64,000 bases of DNA, taken from positions 18,809,203 to 18,873,202 of the forward strand of contig CM044875.1 of the NCBI GenBank assembly GCA_024500155.1, given 5' to 3'. Both the position numbers and the translations under genes were made by a program. Each line of letters begins with the position of its first letter. The first letter of the stretch is position 1. Positions 11,108 to 22,656 of this stretch are shown here, piece by piece. The stretch is from Chenopodium formosanum. Lineage: Eukaryota; Streptophyta; Magnoliopsida; Caryophyllales; Amaranthaceae. The notes beneath the pieces were generated by a model, which did not search any database, was not told the origin of the DNA, and saw only the letters and a list, made by a program, of their open reading frames with translations.

Positions 11108-13606
11108 TGTAACACCCCAATAATTCTCCCTTTTTCCAAACCACTTAATTTAAATAAAATAGTGGAGAACCATTGGCATGTTACCGCCACGTGTTAAAAC
11201 GTTAAGGCTTTATCAAAGTATTGCAGCGGAAATCCAACTTAAATCTTAAAATAATATAATTTAGAAAACCAATAAGTCAAAGCTTACAAATTGGAACCAT
11301 AAAGGCCCTTATTAAACCAAACTAATATTTAAAATCCCAAAAGTAAAACATAGATAAGTTCAACACAAAGAACGAATACTCTCAATCACACCAATCCCTT
11401 GACAATGCGTATGTCAAATCCCCGAACCTCGCATCATCAAGCTAACCTGTGCAATACTGCTCCCCAATAATACAAGTGTAATAATTGGATCATCACAGGG
11501 TCATTGAAAGGTGAAGGCTATGACCAAAAGAAAACACACACACAAAAGCACACAATCAGCAAAGCTGAGTACATACAAGCTACAACGTACAAAACCTAAC
11601 ATGCTCAATTAATTAAAGTAAATAAACATACAAAACGAATTCATTAATCAAGACTCCACACTTAAACAATTCAATTGACTCAACATACTTAGTAACCAAT
11701 TCCAAACACTTGACTCTTAATATTTAGTTTGATTAATTTAATTTGGAGTAAGCAATAGACGAGATTGTCCAACCCACCAAATTATTTTGGTCCCAAATGA
11801 CCATTTAAAATAAAAGTTTAGCGCAATGCAAGAATGGGCGCGACTCCATTCTCACAAAGTTAGTCTAGGATCCCATCTAACTTTCATTATAAAATATAAA
11901 TGTAAATACCAAAAGAGAAGAGGACATGTTGATCAAACAAGCCTCGGAAAGCCACGGGCTACCACCGTGTACCCCAACCCATAATTGTAAATACTCTAGA
12001 AGTGCACACTTTCCAGAGTTTTATTGCTCATCCTTGTTTCACTTTACGTGATTACAATTTTAATTAACAGCCGACTCATTCAAATAGACCATACATAACA
12101 ATCATACATCAATTCACTTTTAATCTTATTTAGGACAATGGTGATTATATCACAAATTGACCTTTAATTCCTTTAAACTTCCAAATTATCCAAAATTGTT
12201 GAACATAGTCAACCCACCTAGCCATTTCGGCTTAATCCAATTTTACTCAACATACTAACATGTCATGCTTGAGTAATAAATAAAATAATAATAACCTTGT
12301 GGAATAATTAATAAATTTATTCCACTTAAACCATTCAACTCCAATCCTTCAATAATCCAAATGTAGTTAATAAACCAATCCAATGAAAATATGCTTGTAT
12401 CAATATTCCATACAAACAATTAATCCAAATATAATTCAACATGCTTGCATCCATAATTCCATACAAACATATTCAATTCATCAAAACATGTCTCATAAAC
12501 ATAAGCACATGAATTAATTAAATGTATAACCAAACAATTTCCATCCAAGTGTTCTCTAAACATGAAACTAAGTTTTTACTTTTTGGTACCTAAACATGAT
12601 ACTACTTACAACAAAGTAGACATGTACGTACCTCGTATAAACAATCCTTTGTGCCACTTTTAATCACTTAAAAGTCTCCTAGGGAATAATCACTTCCTAG
12701 AAAACAACTAATAACAATAAATTAATTCTCAACCAAATTTCCAGCAACTTAAATTTACTTTAGACTACTTAAAAAAAATCTAAAAATTATTTAAAAACCC
12801 CTAATTAAACTCCTTTTTAATGGGTAATCACACCCTTTCATTAAAATCACAATTATACTACTTTAAATAAAATTCCAGCATTTTAAATTAATCAAAAACC
12901 TTTTAAAACTCAAGGATAAAATTTAAAGCATAAAAAACACTTCGTTAAAAATCAAAAACTGCCCGAAAATCATATTTAGAGGCTGAATTTGGCCGGTAGT
13001 GAGTCTTTCTTAAAACATTGTTTCCACATGGAAAACACTACTTTTTTTTTATCAAAATCGGAGGAGTTCAGAACCTAATCGGGATTAAAACGGGATTAAT
13101 ATTAACGAATGAAAATCTAAGAATTAAAACACGAATTTACGTGTTTAAAATATTCTGGGATTAAGTTAAACTAATCAGTATTTATAATCACCAAAATTTC
13201 AAACATCATTACTATAAAAGCCCTAAATCAATTGTTCATAAAAACCCTAAAATCGTGATTATAATTACACAAATTAATAAAACAAAGGAGAAAATAAGAC
13301 TAACCTTTTGTGTGGGGAAAATTTTGGGGATGTATGGGGTATTTACAGGGGAGAGAGTTGTAGGGTAAGTAGGAGTATTGGGCCTTATAAAATTAATGGG
13401 CCAATTAGGTAAATGAAATGGACTAGGCTTTGTTTGTATGGCATAGATTGTAGAATGAAAGCTCATAAAATAATTTGTACTAAAATAATTTTTGACCCAA
13501 ATTAATAATTTGAAACTTTTTAAAATAAAATCCGAAAAATACAAATAAATATTATAAATAAAATAAATTTTCATTTATAAAATATTTAAAAATACGGGGG
13601 ATTACA
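11108..13606 (-). mobile_element. solo LTR, Tekay-like family (2.5 kb)
   Basis: It begins TGTAACACCCC and ends GGGGGATTACA, flanked by a perfect AGACC duplication (11103-11107 and 13607-13611). No internal domain is present, so this is a solo LTR left by LTR-LTR recombination. It shares the block CAATCAGCAAAGCTGAGTAC (near 11552) and the TGTAACACCC start with the Tekay LTRs at 33-47 kb, in the same orientation, but is otherwise strongly diverged. The 112-codon frame at 13236-13574 lies inside it and is probably accidental. Confidence 0.85.
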
Positions 13607-14280
13607 AGACCCCTTTAATCAACTGAACCCTTCATGCATAAGATAAATTTCTAGCTGACCGGCTATTAATCTTAGAAGTAACTCTCTCAACCGGAGGTCT
13701 GTATTGATTAATAGTTTACTTCTTTGAAGATAAAGGTACCTCAGGTACCTAAATGAAATAGTTCCTTGAGAGACCCCAAGAACCATCCTCTATTCCTGTT
13801 GATCAGCCTCACAAATACCCCCAAAGTACACTTCACTTTTGTCCAAATTTGCAAACAACCCAGAAGCTCGCCTTGAGAACTTCTGAAAAGCTTGGAATAA
13901 AAGTTGTATAGATTCTCTGTCAGCCCTAGCAAACATCAACAAATCATCCACAAACATCAAATGAGTAAGAAAAAGCTTCTCACATCTAAGGTGGTGGTTG
14001 AAATCCGGATTGAAGCTTAACTCATGCAAAAATCTTGTTAAATACTTCATCCCAATAGAAAACAAGAAGGGAGACATAGGATCACCTTGTCTTAACCCTT
14101 TTTTAGCATTAAAAGGAGCAATAGGGAATTCATTTAGCAAAATAGAGTAAGAGATAGAAGTAACACATCCTATTACCTAATTAATAAATCTCAAAGGGAA
14201 CCCTAGTTCTGCCGTGACAGAGCTCAAGTAACTCCACTCCAAGGAGTCATAACCTTTCTTCAAGTCCACCTTAAGCATAC
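13607..14280 (-). pseudogene. LINE reverse transcriptase core, decayed
   Basis: The minus strand shows the central reverse transcriptase of a plant LINE: an LKVDLKKGYDSLEW-like segment next to 14280, then AKKGLRQGDPMSPFLF and LMFVDDLLMFARAD, which hold the conserved GDP and the xxDD catalytic motif (FVDD for the usual FADD). The uninterrupted part is 13790-14140. It is bounded on the right by the CATAC duplication of the inserted LTR element and on the left by the AGACC duplication of the solo LTR. Confidence 0.85.
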
Positions 14281-15353
14281 TGTAATCCCCCATATTTTAA
14301 GGTAAATTATAGTTATATTTTTTTAATGTATAGGGATATTTATTTCGATTTTTATAATGTAAACTATTTTATGTAGAATTTATTAGAACTCTATTAAATG
14401 AATAAGCTCTATTTTAAATTAAAATCATTTTCCTATCTACTAACCATAGTTTGACAATAATGTTATCATAATATTAGCCCAATTTTGAGTGAATAGAGTC
14501 TATCTTCACCTAACCCAACATAATGTGGCCCAAAATAAAAATCTTAATCCTATTAGGATTAGGAAAAGAGCTTATGCACTAAGCCCATATCCTTTAGTCT
14601 TTATAAACCCACAAGCTTCTTCCCCCTCCAATCTCATGTAAATCCCACTCCCTCACAAATACTACTGTTGCCTTCTCTTTTCATCCTATTTCACGCATAA
14701 AAAAAAACACCCTGCTGCCGATGCACCCCACCTCCGGTAACCACCCACTGCCACGCCGCCCGACCACCGCACGCCACCAGCCACCAGCCATTGTTTGCCT
14801 CCTTCTCTCTTCCCCCTTCTTCTTTTATTTATGAGTCCGAATTTTAATATTTTTGGATTTGGTTTGTTATCATTATGAATTGATGGTGTTTATTTGGAAA
14901 CAAAAGATTACAAATTTATGATCTTTATTATGTTTAAATTATTGAATAAAATTTCTGATTGGTGTAATTAAGAAAATAAGGGTTTAAAACTTGATTTTAA
15001 TGGATTTAAGGTTCAAAAACGTGTTGCTTAAGTTATTTGATTATACTATGTTTAACTTACGTTAAAATTATATTTTTTTTATGATTAAAACTAACTTTCA
15101 GATTTGTTAAAGTTTTAAGGAAATTTTGCATTTAACCACCTTTTAAATCTTATTTTTTGCAAATAACCACCTTTTAAAAAAAATGTTGCAGGTGACCACC
15201 TATTTTTTTAAAAAATATTGCAGCTTCACACCTTACGCCGGAAAGTGACTGTTTGACTTAAAACTCCGATGTTGACCAGGACACGTGCGTCGCATGTGAC
15301 ATTTAAAATATCCCCCACCCCCCAATTTCTTTCTTTTTCCCCCAAAATCTTTC

Positions 15354-15389
<36 letters not shown>

Positions 15390-15613
15390 GTTTCTTTCTT
15401 CTTCTTTCTTTCTCTTGTTCTTCCATCCTCTTTCTTCCTCGCATCTCCTCCATTGTTGGTTGCTGCAACTTGAAGTAAGTTTTTTTTGTTTTTCTCTTTC
15501 TTCTCGTTTTCTGTATTTTCCCTTCTCCAATAATTCCTTTTGTTGTGGCTATTTGCATAATCAGAAAATTAGGGTTAGCTTAATTCTCCCTGAAATTGGT
15601 TCGCGTAGGTGCA

Positions 15614-16036
15614 ATGTCTGAATCACCAGCACACAAAAAGTGTGGATGTGGTGTCCCAATTGCAAGGTTGAAGTATTGGACTCATGAGAACCCAACACGA
15701 ACATTCAAGGCATGTAAATTTTACAACCCAGACACAAATCAAAGGGGCTGCAACTTCTTTAGGTGGGTTGATGAAGATATGACAAGTTGGCAACGCGACG
15801 CCATAAATCTTCTTCTAACAGACAAGCAACTTTTGAAAGGACAAGTTAATGTTTTGCAAACAAGATTATGTTGCTTAGACAATGAAAATAAGAGGTTGAA
15901 GGATGAGTTTGATAAACTAAAAATGAAGGTGAAGAAGTCAAAGAAGGGGCAAGGTGACAGCTTTGGAGTAACTATGATGCTATGTGTGGCTGTTTCTATT
16001 TTACTTAGTATTATCATGGTGAAAATGTTAGCATGA
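15614..16036 (+). CDS. GRF-type zinc-finger protein with coiled coil and C-terminal membrane segment
   Basis: Starts at ATG 15614 and gives a 140-residue protein. Residues 10-53 form a GRF zinc finger: CGCGVPIARLKYWT, then the GRF-type NPTRTFKAC, and GCNFFRWVDE. GRF domains are known to bind single-stranded nucleic acid or protein partners. A charged, leucine-containing helix follows (about residues 68-113), then a hydrophobic C-terminal segment of about 20 residues ending VKMLA, which looks like a tail anchor. A likely 5' UTR intron spans 15475-15608 (GTAAGT to TAG). The gene lies entirely inside the MuDR-like element, next to its left inverted repeat, convergent with the transposase. It is intact, unlike the transposase. 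Function in transposition is not known. Confidence 0.85.
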   Translation: MSESPAHKKCGCGVPIARLKYWTHENPTRTFKACKFYNPDTNQRGCNFFRWVDEDMTSWQRDAINLLLTDKQLLKGQVNVLQTRLCCLDNENKRLKDEFDKLKMKVKKSKKGQGDSFGVTMMLCVAVSILLSIIMVKMLA

Positions 16037-16380
16037 ATTCTACTTCTAATAATAGGTAGTAGTATGAAATATTTGGCTGAAGTAGGTGTTGTTATGTACT
16101 AAGTGTACTCACTGTGTTAATGCAGTGTTGAAATGCAATGAAATGAAATGAGCTTGGCTCCTTTTCCTAATTTTATATTGGTCAGTTATTTTCATATGCC
16201 CTGTTTGATATGCAAAAAAAAATTCAGAAAAATAACCAACACATTAGGGAAGGCAAATGTTGTCAAAATAAGTGCATCTTAATTAAAGACTATTGTAAAT
16301 GTCAGACACACTAAGAACCATTAACTTGTTCAAAAACATAAAGTTGAAAAGCAATAAAACGTTGACATTATACAATAAAT

Positions 16381-19300
16381 TCATGAAGTAGAATCCTGAG
16401 AGCTTATAACACTGGCAGAAGTAGTCTTTTGCTTCTTTAAGGCACTTGGACCCTTAGATGTTGCTGGAGCTGTTGACACTTTTGCAGCTGCACCTTTTGA
16501 AGTTTTTGGTGCACTTTTTGAAGCATTTGCAGCTGGAGGTCTTCCCCTTTTTTTACCAGACTTGGCAGCAGCTTGTGAGGTAGAATTAGGAGGAGCTTTT
16601 GTGTTGGATGCTATGTCATGTGAGGTTGTAGCACCTGATTGGCTAGATGTTGTTCCAGCAAAGACAGGTTGATCATTTTTAGGTCCGCCACCCTTGTTAA
16701 TCTCATCATTGACTGGGGCTGGTGGATTCTTGCAAGTCTTTTGATAATGGCCAGTCTGACCACACTTTTTGCATCCATTTTTCTTCTTTGGTCTGACAAC
16801 ATAAGCATCTTGTCCTTCCCTTGGTTATTTGATTCTCTTCTTTCCCTTAGGTCTGCTAGGTTATTTCTTGAATTCAGGTAGCAAAGGCTCTTGTAATGTA
16901 CTCTTTGGCCATTGATTTTTTCTTGTTATAGGGTGGAATGCAGGGAAATATGTCTTAGCATAGGTAGCAACATGGTATGCTGTGTGGACATAATCCTCCT
17001 AGTTGTACCTTTATAATGCAATGCAAGCCAATGCATGGTAACAAGGAATACCAAGTAACTCCCACCTAAAACAACCACATTTCCTAGTTTGTAAATTAAC
17101 AACATATGTCTCTCCAGTTGTCACATGATCAACCTCAAACTCATGCACATCTGCTTGAGTTAGTCCACACTTGCTAACTTGTTCACTTGCCCTCTTTATC
17201 ATCTTTACCACAGATGGCATTATGACACCCTCAAACTTTGCCAGCCCTTCTCTCTTAGCACAACACCTCTTCGTTACCCACCTCCTAATCCACTCCATCA
17301 TTCCTATGATAGGCATAGATCTAGCTTCCCTGATCACATTGTTAAAGCTTTCACAAACATTATTTAGCAACATCCCAGATTTGGACCTACTGCTAAATGC
17401 ATGCCTTGACCAATAATTAGGTGGAATCTTGTTCAAATAATTGTAAGCATCTTGTGAAATTAACTTGATAGCCTCCATTTGTTGGTCAAAGTGAAACTGA
17501 AGTGAATTATACTCAAGTTTAGGACATAATAGCAAACTAACTTAACAACTTGAAGATAAATTCTGTGAGAATAAGGAGGTCATACCTTTGTGCTTGCCCT
17601 TGCTGCCCTATAGAAGTATTGTTTGAAAAGCACCCCCGAGAATTTGAGCTTGAAGTTTGCCCATATATGTCTACAACAAAATCTGATTTTAGCCCTTGGT
17701 ATGACTTTATTGAAAGCCTCCAGCAAGCCCTACAACATGTACAAACTAAAGTCATGAATAACAATTACATTACAAAACCAATTTGGTATTAAAAATCATT
17801 GAACTTGCTACTGACCTTCTGCTTATCAGACATCCATGTAACAGGGCTTGCCGTATCTCCCACCCAGGTCAAGTCTTGTGCTACACTGCCCAATCAGTTT
17901 GCAACAAGTAACTCAAGGAACCACTCCCAGGTTTCAGAATTCTCCACTTCAACTATAGCCCATGCAACAGGGAACAAGTTGTTATTCCCATCCTTGCCCA
18001 CTGCAACCAAACATATCCCAGGAACAGGTCCTCTCAAGTGGCAACCATCAACTCCTAATATGGGTCTACAACCTGCCATAAATCCCTCCTTACAAGGTTG
18101 CAAACACACATACATTTTTTGGAAGAATTGGGGGGGGGGGGGGGGGAAGGATGTTCCATGCCAATGCACTTGACTACTGTTGTACTTCCTGGATTGTATG
18201 CCCTAATTGCTTCACAGTAATCCCATACCCTTCTGTATTGGTTTGCAGCATCACCATGAATCATTTTCATTGCTTTTTCCCTAGCTCTATAGCACTTATA
18301 ATAACCAAGAGTAACACCTATCACCCTTCTAGCCCTAACCATGAAATCTCTCAGTTTCCATGTAAGTGTGTCCTTCCATTCATCCAAAAACCTCTCTACT
18401 AAATATTGGGATGTGACTTCGTTGTTAACATGTTGCCTCCCACAAATGTGACTCAAGTTCAAAGCTTTGATTTGAACTATGCTTTCTCCTTTCACTTTTC
18501 TACAATGAACTTTAAACATGCATTTCCTGCTCTGCCCACATGTACACTTCACAATCCTACCATGCTTCCAATTGCAACCACACTTATTCACACAATAAAC
18601 AGTTATTCTCTTGCTGTCATTGTGAAGAAAGTAGTAGTTATAACCACTCTCTATTGCATGATACCTTAGTGCTCTCCTAAACACATAAACAGATGGATAT
18701 TTGAGACCTAGGGACAATTGAATCTTGTCTTTGAAATCCACATCTGGGTTGAAAACAGGGTAGTGGATCCCCCTCTCATCATCTGAATCAGGTATGCTCT
18801 CATCATTAGACTCACCTAAATCAACATCAGCATTTAAGTTCGCTATACCATCTTCCTGTCTAGCATTCTGCCCACCCTCAAACTGAACCAGTTGCTGATT
18901 TGCAGCCCCACCCAGACTCCTAGCAACCCTCTCAGTTATGCCATCATCCACAATTTTAGCAAACAAATCATCATCCTCATCATCTTCATTGTCACTGTCA
19001 CTCCACTCAGCATCACTACCATCAGAATCACTAAAACCTTCAACCACTACTTCCTGTTGTTCATCCCCTTCAACTCCCACCTCACTATCATCAATAGCCA
19101 CCTGAGCTGCTTCTAACCACATCTTAGATCTAGGAGCTAGGTTAGATCTATTTGGTTTTCTGAAAGTAGTTGAAGAAAGGGTTTTTTTGGGGTTGGTTTG
19201 CTGTGAGAAGGAAGAAGGGTGGTTAACAGTTGAAAGGGTTATTTGTGAGCATGTATTTTTAGATCTAGGGTTATCTATTTCTTCAGGTGGGACCATTTGA

Positions 19301-19842
19301 CTTGATGACTCAGCTACCCCTTTACCCTTTTTAGCCAACCCCACCAAGTGTTCAACATTGAACCAGTATTCTACATTGTCAGTAGTCCTAAATTTATCAT
19401 ACTCATCCTCCAACACATCATCATCCTCATCATCTTGTCCTTTATTACCCTCAACTTCCTCTAGCCTCTCATGGTGAACCACATATAGGTTGTACCACCC
19501 ATCACTGTTAGGAGATTTTAACAACTCAGGAATCTCTTTATCACTTTCCAATTGTTTCCTACCATTAAAGAGAGTACAACCCTTTTTTCTAAACCAAATC
19601 TGACCCACATCATCATATTTTAACTCATGCCTAATCCAATATACAAACTCAAAGTAACATGCTTCTTCTACATTTAGATGTAAACTAAGCCCATTATAAC
19701 CAGTAGGCCCTGGTTCATAAGTAGTAACCCTTTTGATTTTGACAAATACACCCCCATAATACTGTCTAAAAATCATTTTTCCCCTTTTTAGTCTATACCA
19801 AGGTAGAAACACATTATCTCTGCCATTAAACCTGATACACAA
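16381..19842 (-). pseudogene. Mutator-like transposase, multi-exon, disrupted
   Basis: The long first frame (18055-19842, 595 codons) holds an N-terminal region, an acidic linker and the FAR1/MuDR-type DNA-binding domain with CNWKH, CTCGQSRKC and HICGRQH. It breaks at a 17-base G run (18130-18146). The MULE catalytic domain then appears in another frame (GVDGCHLRG near 18030-18060). Further pieces follow: MSDKQK (about 17832), an RFCCRHIWANF block (17640-17690) with apparent introns around it, and a SWIM zinc finger (CGCFRWELLGIPCYHA, 17011-17080). Several in-frame stops lie between 16830 and 17010. A CCHC knuckle (CKKCGQTGHYQKTC, about 16735-16775) and a basic Ala/Ser/Lys tail end at TGA 16381-16383. 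Confidence 0.88.
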
Positions 19843-20476
19843 GCATTATAAAGAACATAAACCAACACATACTCAACAACAACAGCAAATTCGAGCAACA
19901 ACAGTACTAAAATACTAAAAATTGCACTAATTCCAAATTAGGTCACTAATTAACAACAACGAATAACAACAAACAATTATAAATTACCACTAAAAGACAA
20001 CCACATGCAACATCATCATTGGTTAATTAGTTAATTAATTGGGGATTAACAGTTCCCATTACTTTATTGCCCCACCCAACTCAAAATACAGTAAAAAATT
20101 CAAACATGGCAAAAAAACCATACTTGGGAATATGAACAATCTCCCATATGGTCCCCTCCTCAAATCGAGCCTTGCGTTTGCCTCTTTTACCTTTCACTGT
20201 TGATGACAACCAAAATGTTCCAAGAGATTTTCAGAGAAGATGATGCAAATGCATGAAAATAGTACCAGTAGAAAATGAAAGGTCAAATTTTTTTACCTTA
20301 TTTGATTTACCGCAACTATTCCAACTGCATAAATTAAATTGCCTGTCTAATCTTGTCTGCAAATTGGTCAGCCATTGTTGATTTTAAGTTAATGCGAAAA
20401 GAGAAAGAACGAAGAGGAACAGGAGAGAGAGAGAGAATTCGAAAGATTTTGGGGGAAAAAGAAAGAAATTGGGGGG

Positions 20477-22371
20477 TGTAGACACCCAAATGTGTCTCCC
20501 CAAAACCAAACCCAGTGATGAATACCTTTCACGTCATTTGATTATCGAACGAAGTGAAATTGTGAAAAGTCTAGTGATGTGGATGTTTCTATTAAAATAT
20601 CTCTCTTTTTGTTTTTGAAAACATTTCTTTTCTTACTCTATTTATGAAAATAGCCAGTTCAATTTAGTTTGGTCCATGATAAAGGTCCAATAATAGTGTA
20701 GTTGGGTTGGGCTCGAAAAGAGCTTTCCAACGATATATTATAAGCCTAATTCCGATGAATAATGAGGAAGTTATGGCCTAAATTTTAAATTGGGTCCAAA
20801 ATGATTTTACATGTGGCCCAATGATCTAGAGGAGGGCTTATTAATTATTATTCCTAAAGTTATTACGATTGATTTTAATCTTCTAGAAATATCTAGAAGG
20901 TTCTTTTTAATTCTAATGAGATTAGGAGTGATAATTATATTTTAAAGAGTTTTATTTTGAATAAAATAAGTGATTTGACACAAATATGATTTTAATCTGC
21001 TTAACGCGGAATTAGCTGCTTAATCGTATTAAGAAGATGATTCCGCGTACAAAGCGCGTTTTAATTTTGACTTAGCGCGAGCGACAAATCTGTCGCCTGG
21101 CGCTAACATTTGTCGCCTGGCGTTGGAGACAAATGCCAGTTTTATTTCGAATAGGACTTGATTTGTTCTCGGACTATTTTTCTATAAATAGGGTCCTAGA
21201 CCTCCGTTTTCCAATAACAATTATCAACAATCAGTAATCATCAACAATCATCTCTCTCTATTTTCTCTCTAAAGCTAGAAACTTCTTCTCTCTATTCTTT
21301 TTCTAAACCTTTCCCTCTCACAAAATTTCACATACATTAGTTCTAGACACACCTAGCCAAGTTCGAAGTTGCCTTCGCCCTAGACGTGAAAGGTTATAAT
21401 TTCTAAGGATTTGGTCCCAAATCCTATTTCAATTCTTTGATTAGATTTATTGTTTATTATTTTTCTTGAAGTTACTAACGCGTGTATTTTGTTATTAGGA
21501 TGAGATACGAGGCATCCAAGTAAGTAATTTAATTACTTTAATTGTTGTTATTTTGATATAGAAAGCATGCTTTGATTCCTAGTATCATGTTAGGATGTCT
21601 TTATGATTCCTAATATCATGTTTAGGGTAATAACTAAGATTTCTAATATCATGCATGTTTCTATGATGCTTTCTATTCTGTCTTTATATCATGTTAGTAT
21701 CATGTTAGGGATAAAGCTTTGATATTTAATGTTTTGTGACATGCTATGGTTTGTTATTAATCTTGTTAGTATCATGCCTAGGATCTTGCTATTATTAAGC
21801 TTTATTGAGATTGAGATTATTATGATTGATGATTGTTATTATGTTGCTTGATATATTATTATTATTGTTATTGCTTGATCGCGCCCTCTCTTGCAGGATT
21901 AAGGGAATTTGTACTTGTAATCACGCTTAATAAGATAATTAATAATCTTGTTTAGACTAATATGATTATAATTCAAGTGATCGCCAATAATAGTTTTGCT
22001 TGTGCATTAAAATTCACCCAACATAGATTAAAGAGGTTTAGGGTTAATATACTGGTTGTATGTTAGTCAGAAAGCACACATGAATACGAGAGGAATAAAG
22101 TAGAGGCCTATTTTTAGGGCAGGTTCAATCTCTTTTAGGTTGGATTTGTATCTTCATCCCCGAACTTCCAGTCATGGTTCCAGACCTATTGGAGTAAACG
22201 ATCTCCTGGATCGTTAAGGGGTGTAACCTTCACCCTGTGAACGGTTTGCAATTTCCTAAAACTTGTTGGCGACTCTTTTACTCTAACTTCCTTCCCTTTG
22301 GACGCCACTATGTTTAAGTGTGTATGATCACAGTGGGGCTCAAGTGTGGGATGCTTGAAATATTCCCTACA
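20477..22371 (+). mobile_element. solo LTR, copy 1 (1.9 kb)
   Basis: TGTAGACACC...ATTCCCTACA with a GGGGG duplication (20472-20476 and 22372-22376) inside the right inverted repeat of the MuDR-like element. The left inverted repeat of that element keeps the uninterrupted sequence. No internal domain is attached, so it is a solo LTR. A second copy lies at 53529-55395. The parent element type is not determined because no coding part is present. Confidence 0.92.
21183..21190 (+). promoter_or_regulatory. TATA box of solo LTR copy 1
   Basis: TATAAATA followed by GGG. The same TATAAATAGGG stands at the matching place in copy 2 (54226), about 700 bp from each LTR start, which supports a real LTR promoter. 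Confidence 0.6.
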
Positions 22372-22656
22372 GGGGGTGAGGGATTTTTTAAATGCCACGT
22401 ACGACGCACGTGTCCTGGTCAACACCGGAGTTTTAAGTCAAACAGTCACTTTTCGGCGTAAGGTGTGAAGCTGCAACATTTTTTTAAAAATAGGTGGTCA
22501 CTTGCAACATTTTTTTTAAAAGGTGGTTATTTGCAAAAAATAAGATTTAAAAGGTGGTTAAATGCAAAATTTTCAAGTTTTAATTTTGGGTTTTATTCGA
22601 GGTAATTTCATTAATTCATGATTCCAATTTCTACAAATAATTATTACGGTGTTACA

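Larger units (their letters stand above)
15119..22574. mobile_element. MuDR-like (MULE) element with transposase and GRF gene
   Basis: Exact 9-bp duplications AAGTTTTAA (15110-15118 and 22575-22583) flank terminal inverted repeats of about 270 bp. Both ends read GAAATTTTGCATTTAACCAC from the outside inward, and the similarity continues into a CT/GA tract. The right inverted repeat is opened by a solo LTR (20477-22371). Inside, a GRF zinc-finger gene runs rightward from the left repeat and a Mutator transposase gene runs leftward from the right repeat. This convergent plan matches maize MuDR (mudrA and mudrB). The transposase is broken, so the copy is not autonomous now. Confidence 0.92.
14281..22656 (+). 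repeat. left LTR, split by the MuDR-like element
   Basis: The LTR runs 14281-15118 and resumes at 22575-22656 after the MuDR-like insertion. Without insertions it aligns closely with the right LTR at 24014-25568. It keeps the empty sites for the Stowaway (TA near 14314) and the hAT MITE (CCTCCTTC at 14798-14805) found in the right LTR. Confidence 0.9.

Noticed and set aside
13236..13574. 112-codon minus-strand frame
   Set aside because: It is inside a solo LTR, hydrophobic and low-complexity, and has no counterpart in related LTRs.
15226..15530. Arg/Glu-rich minus-strand frames opposite the GRF gene leader
   Set aside because: They are GA/CT-tract translations in the terminal inverted repeat of the MuDR-like element.
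17171..19116. Plus-strand frames across the transposase gene
   Set aside because: They are shadows of the minus-strand Mutator transposase, whose DNA-binding, catalytic and SWIM motifs are clear.
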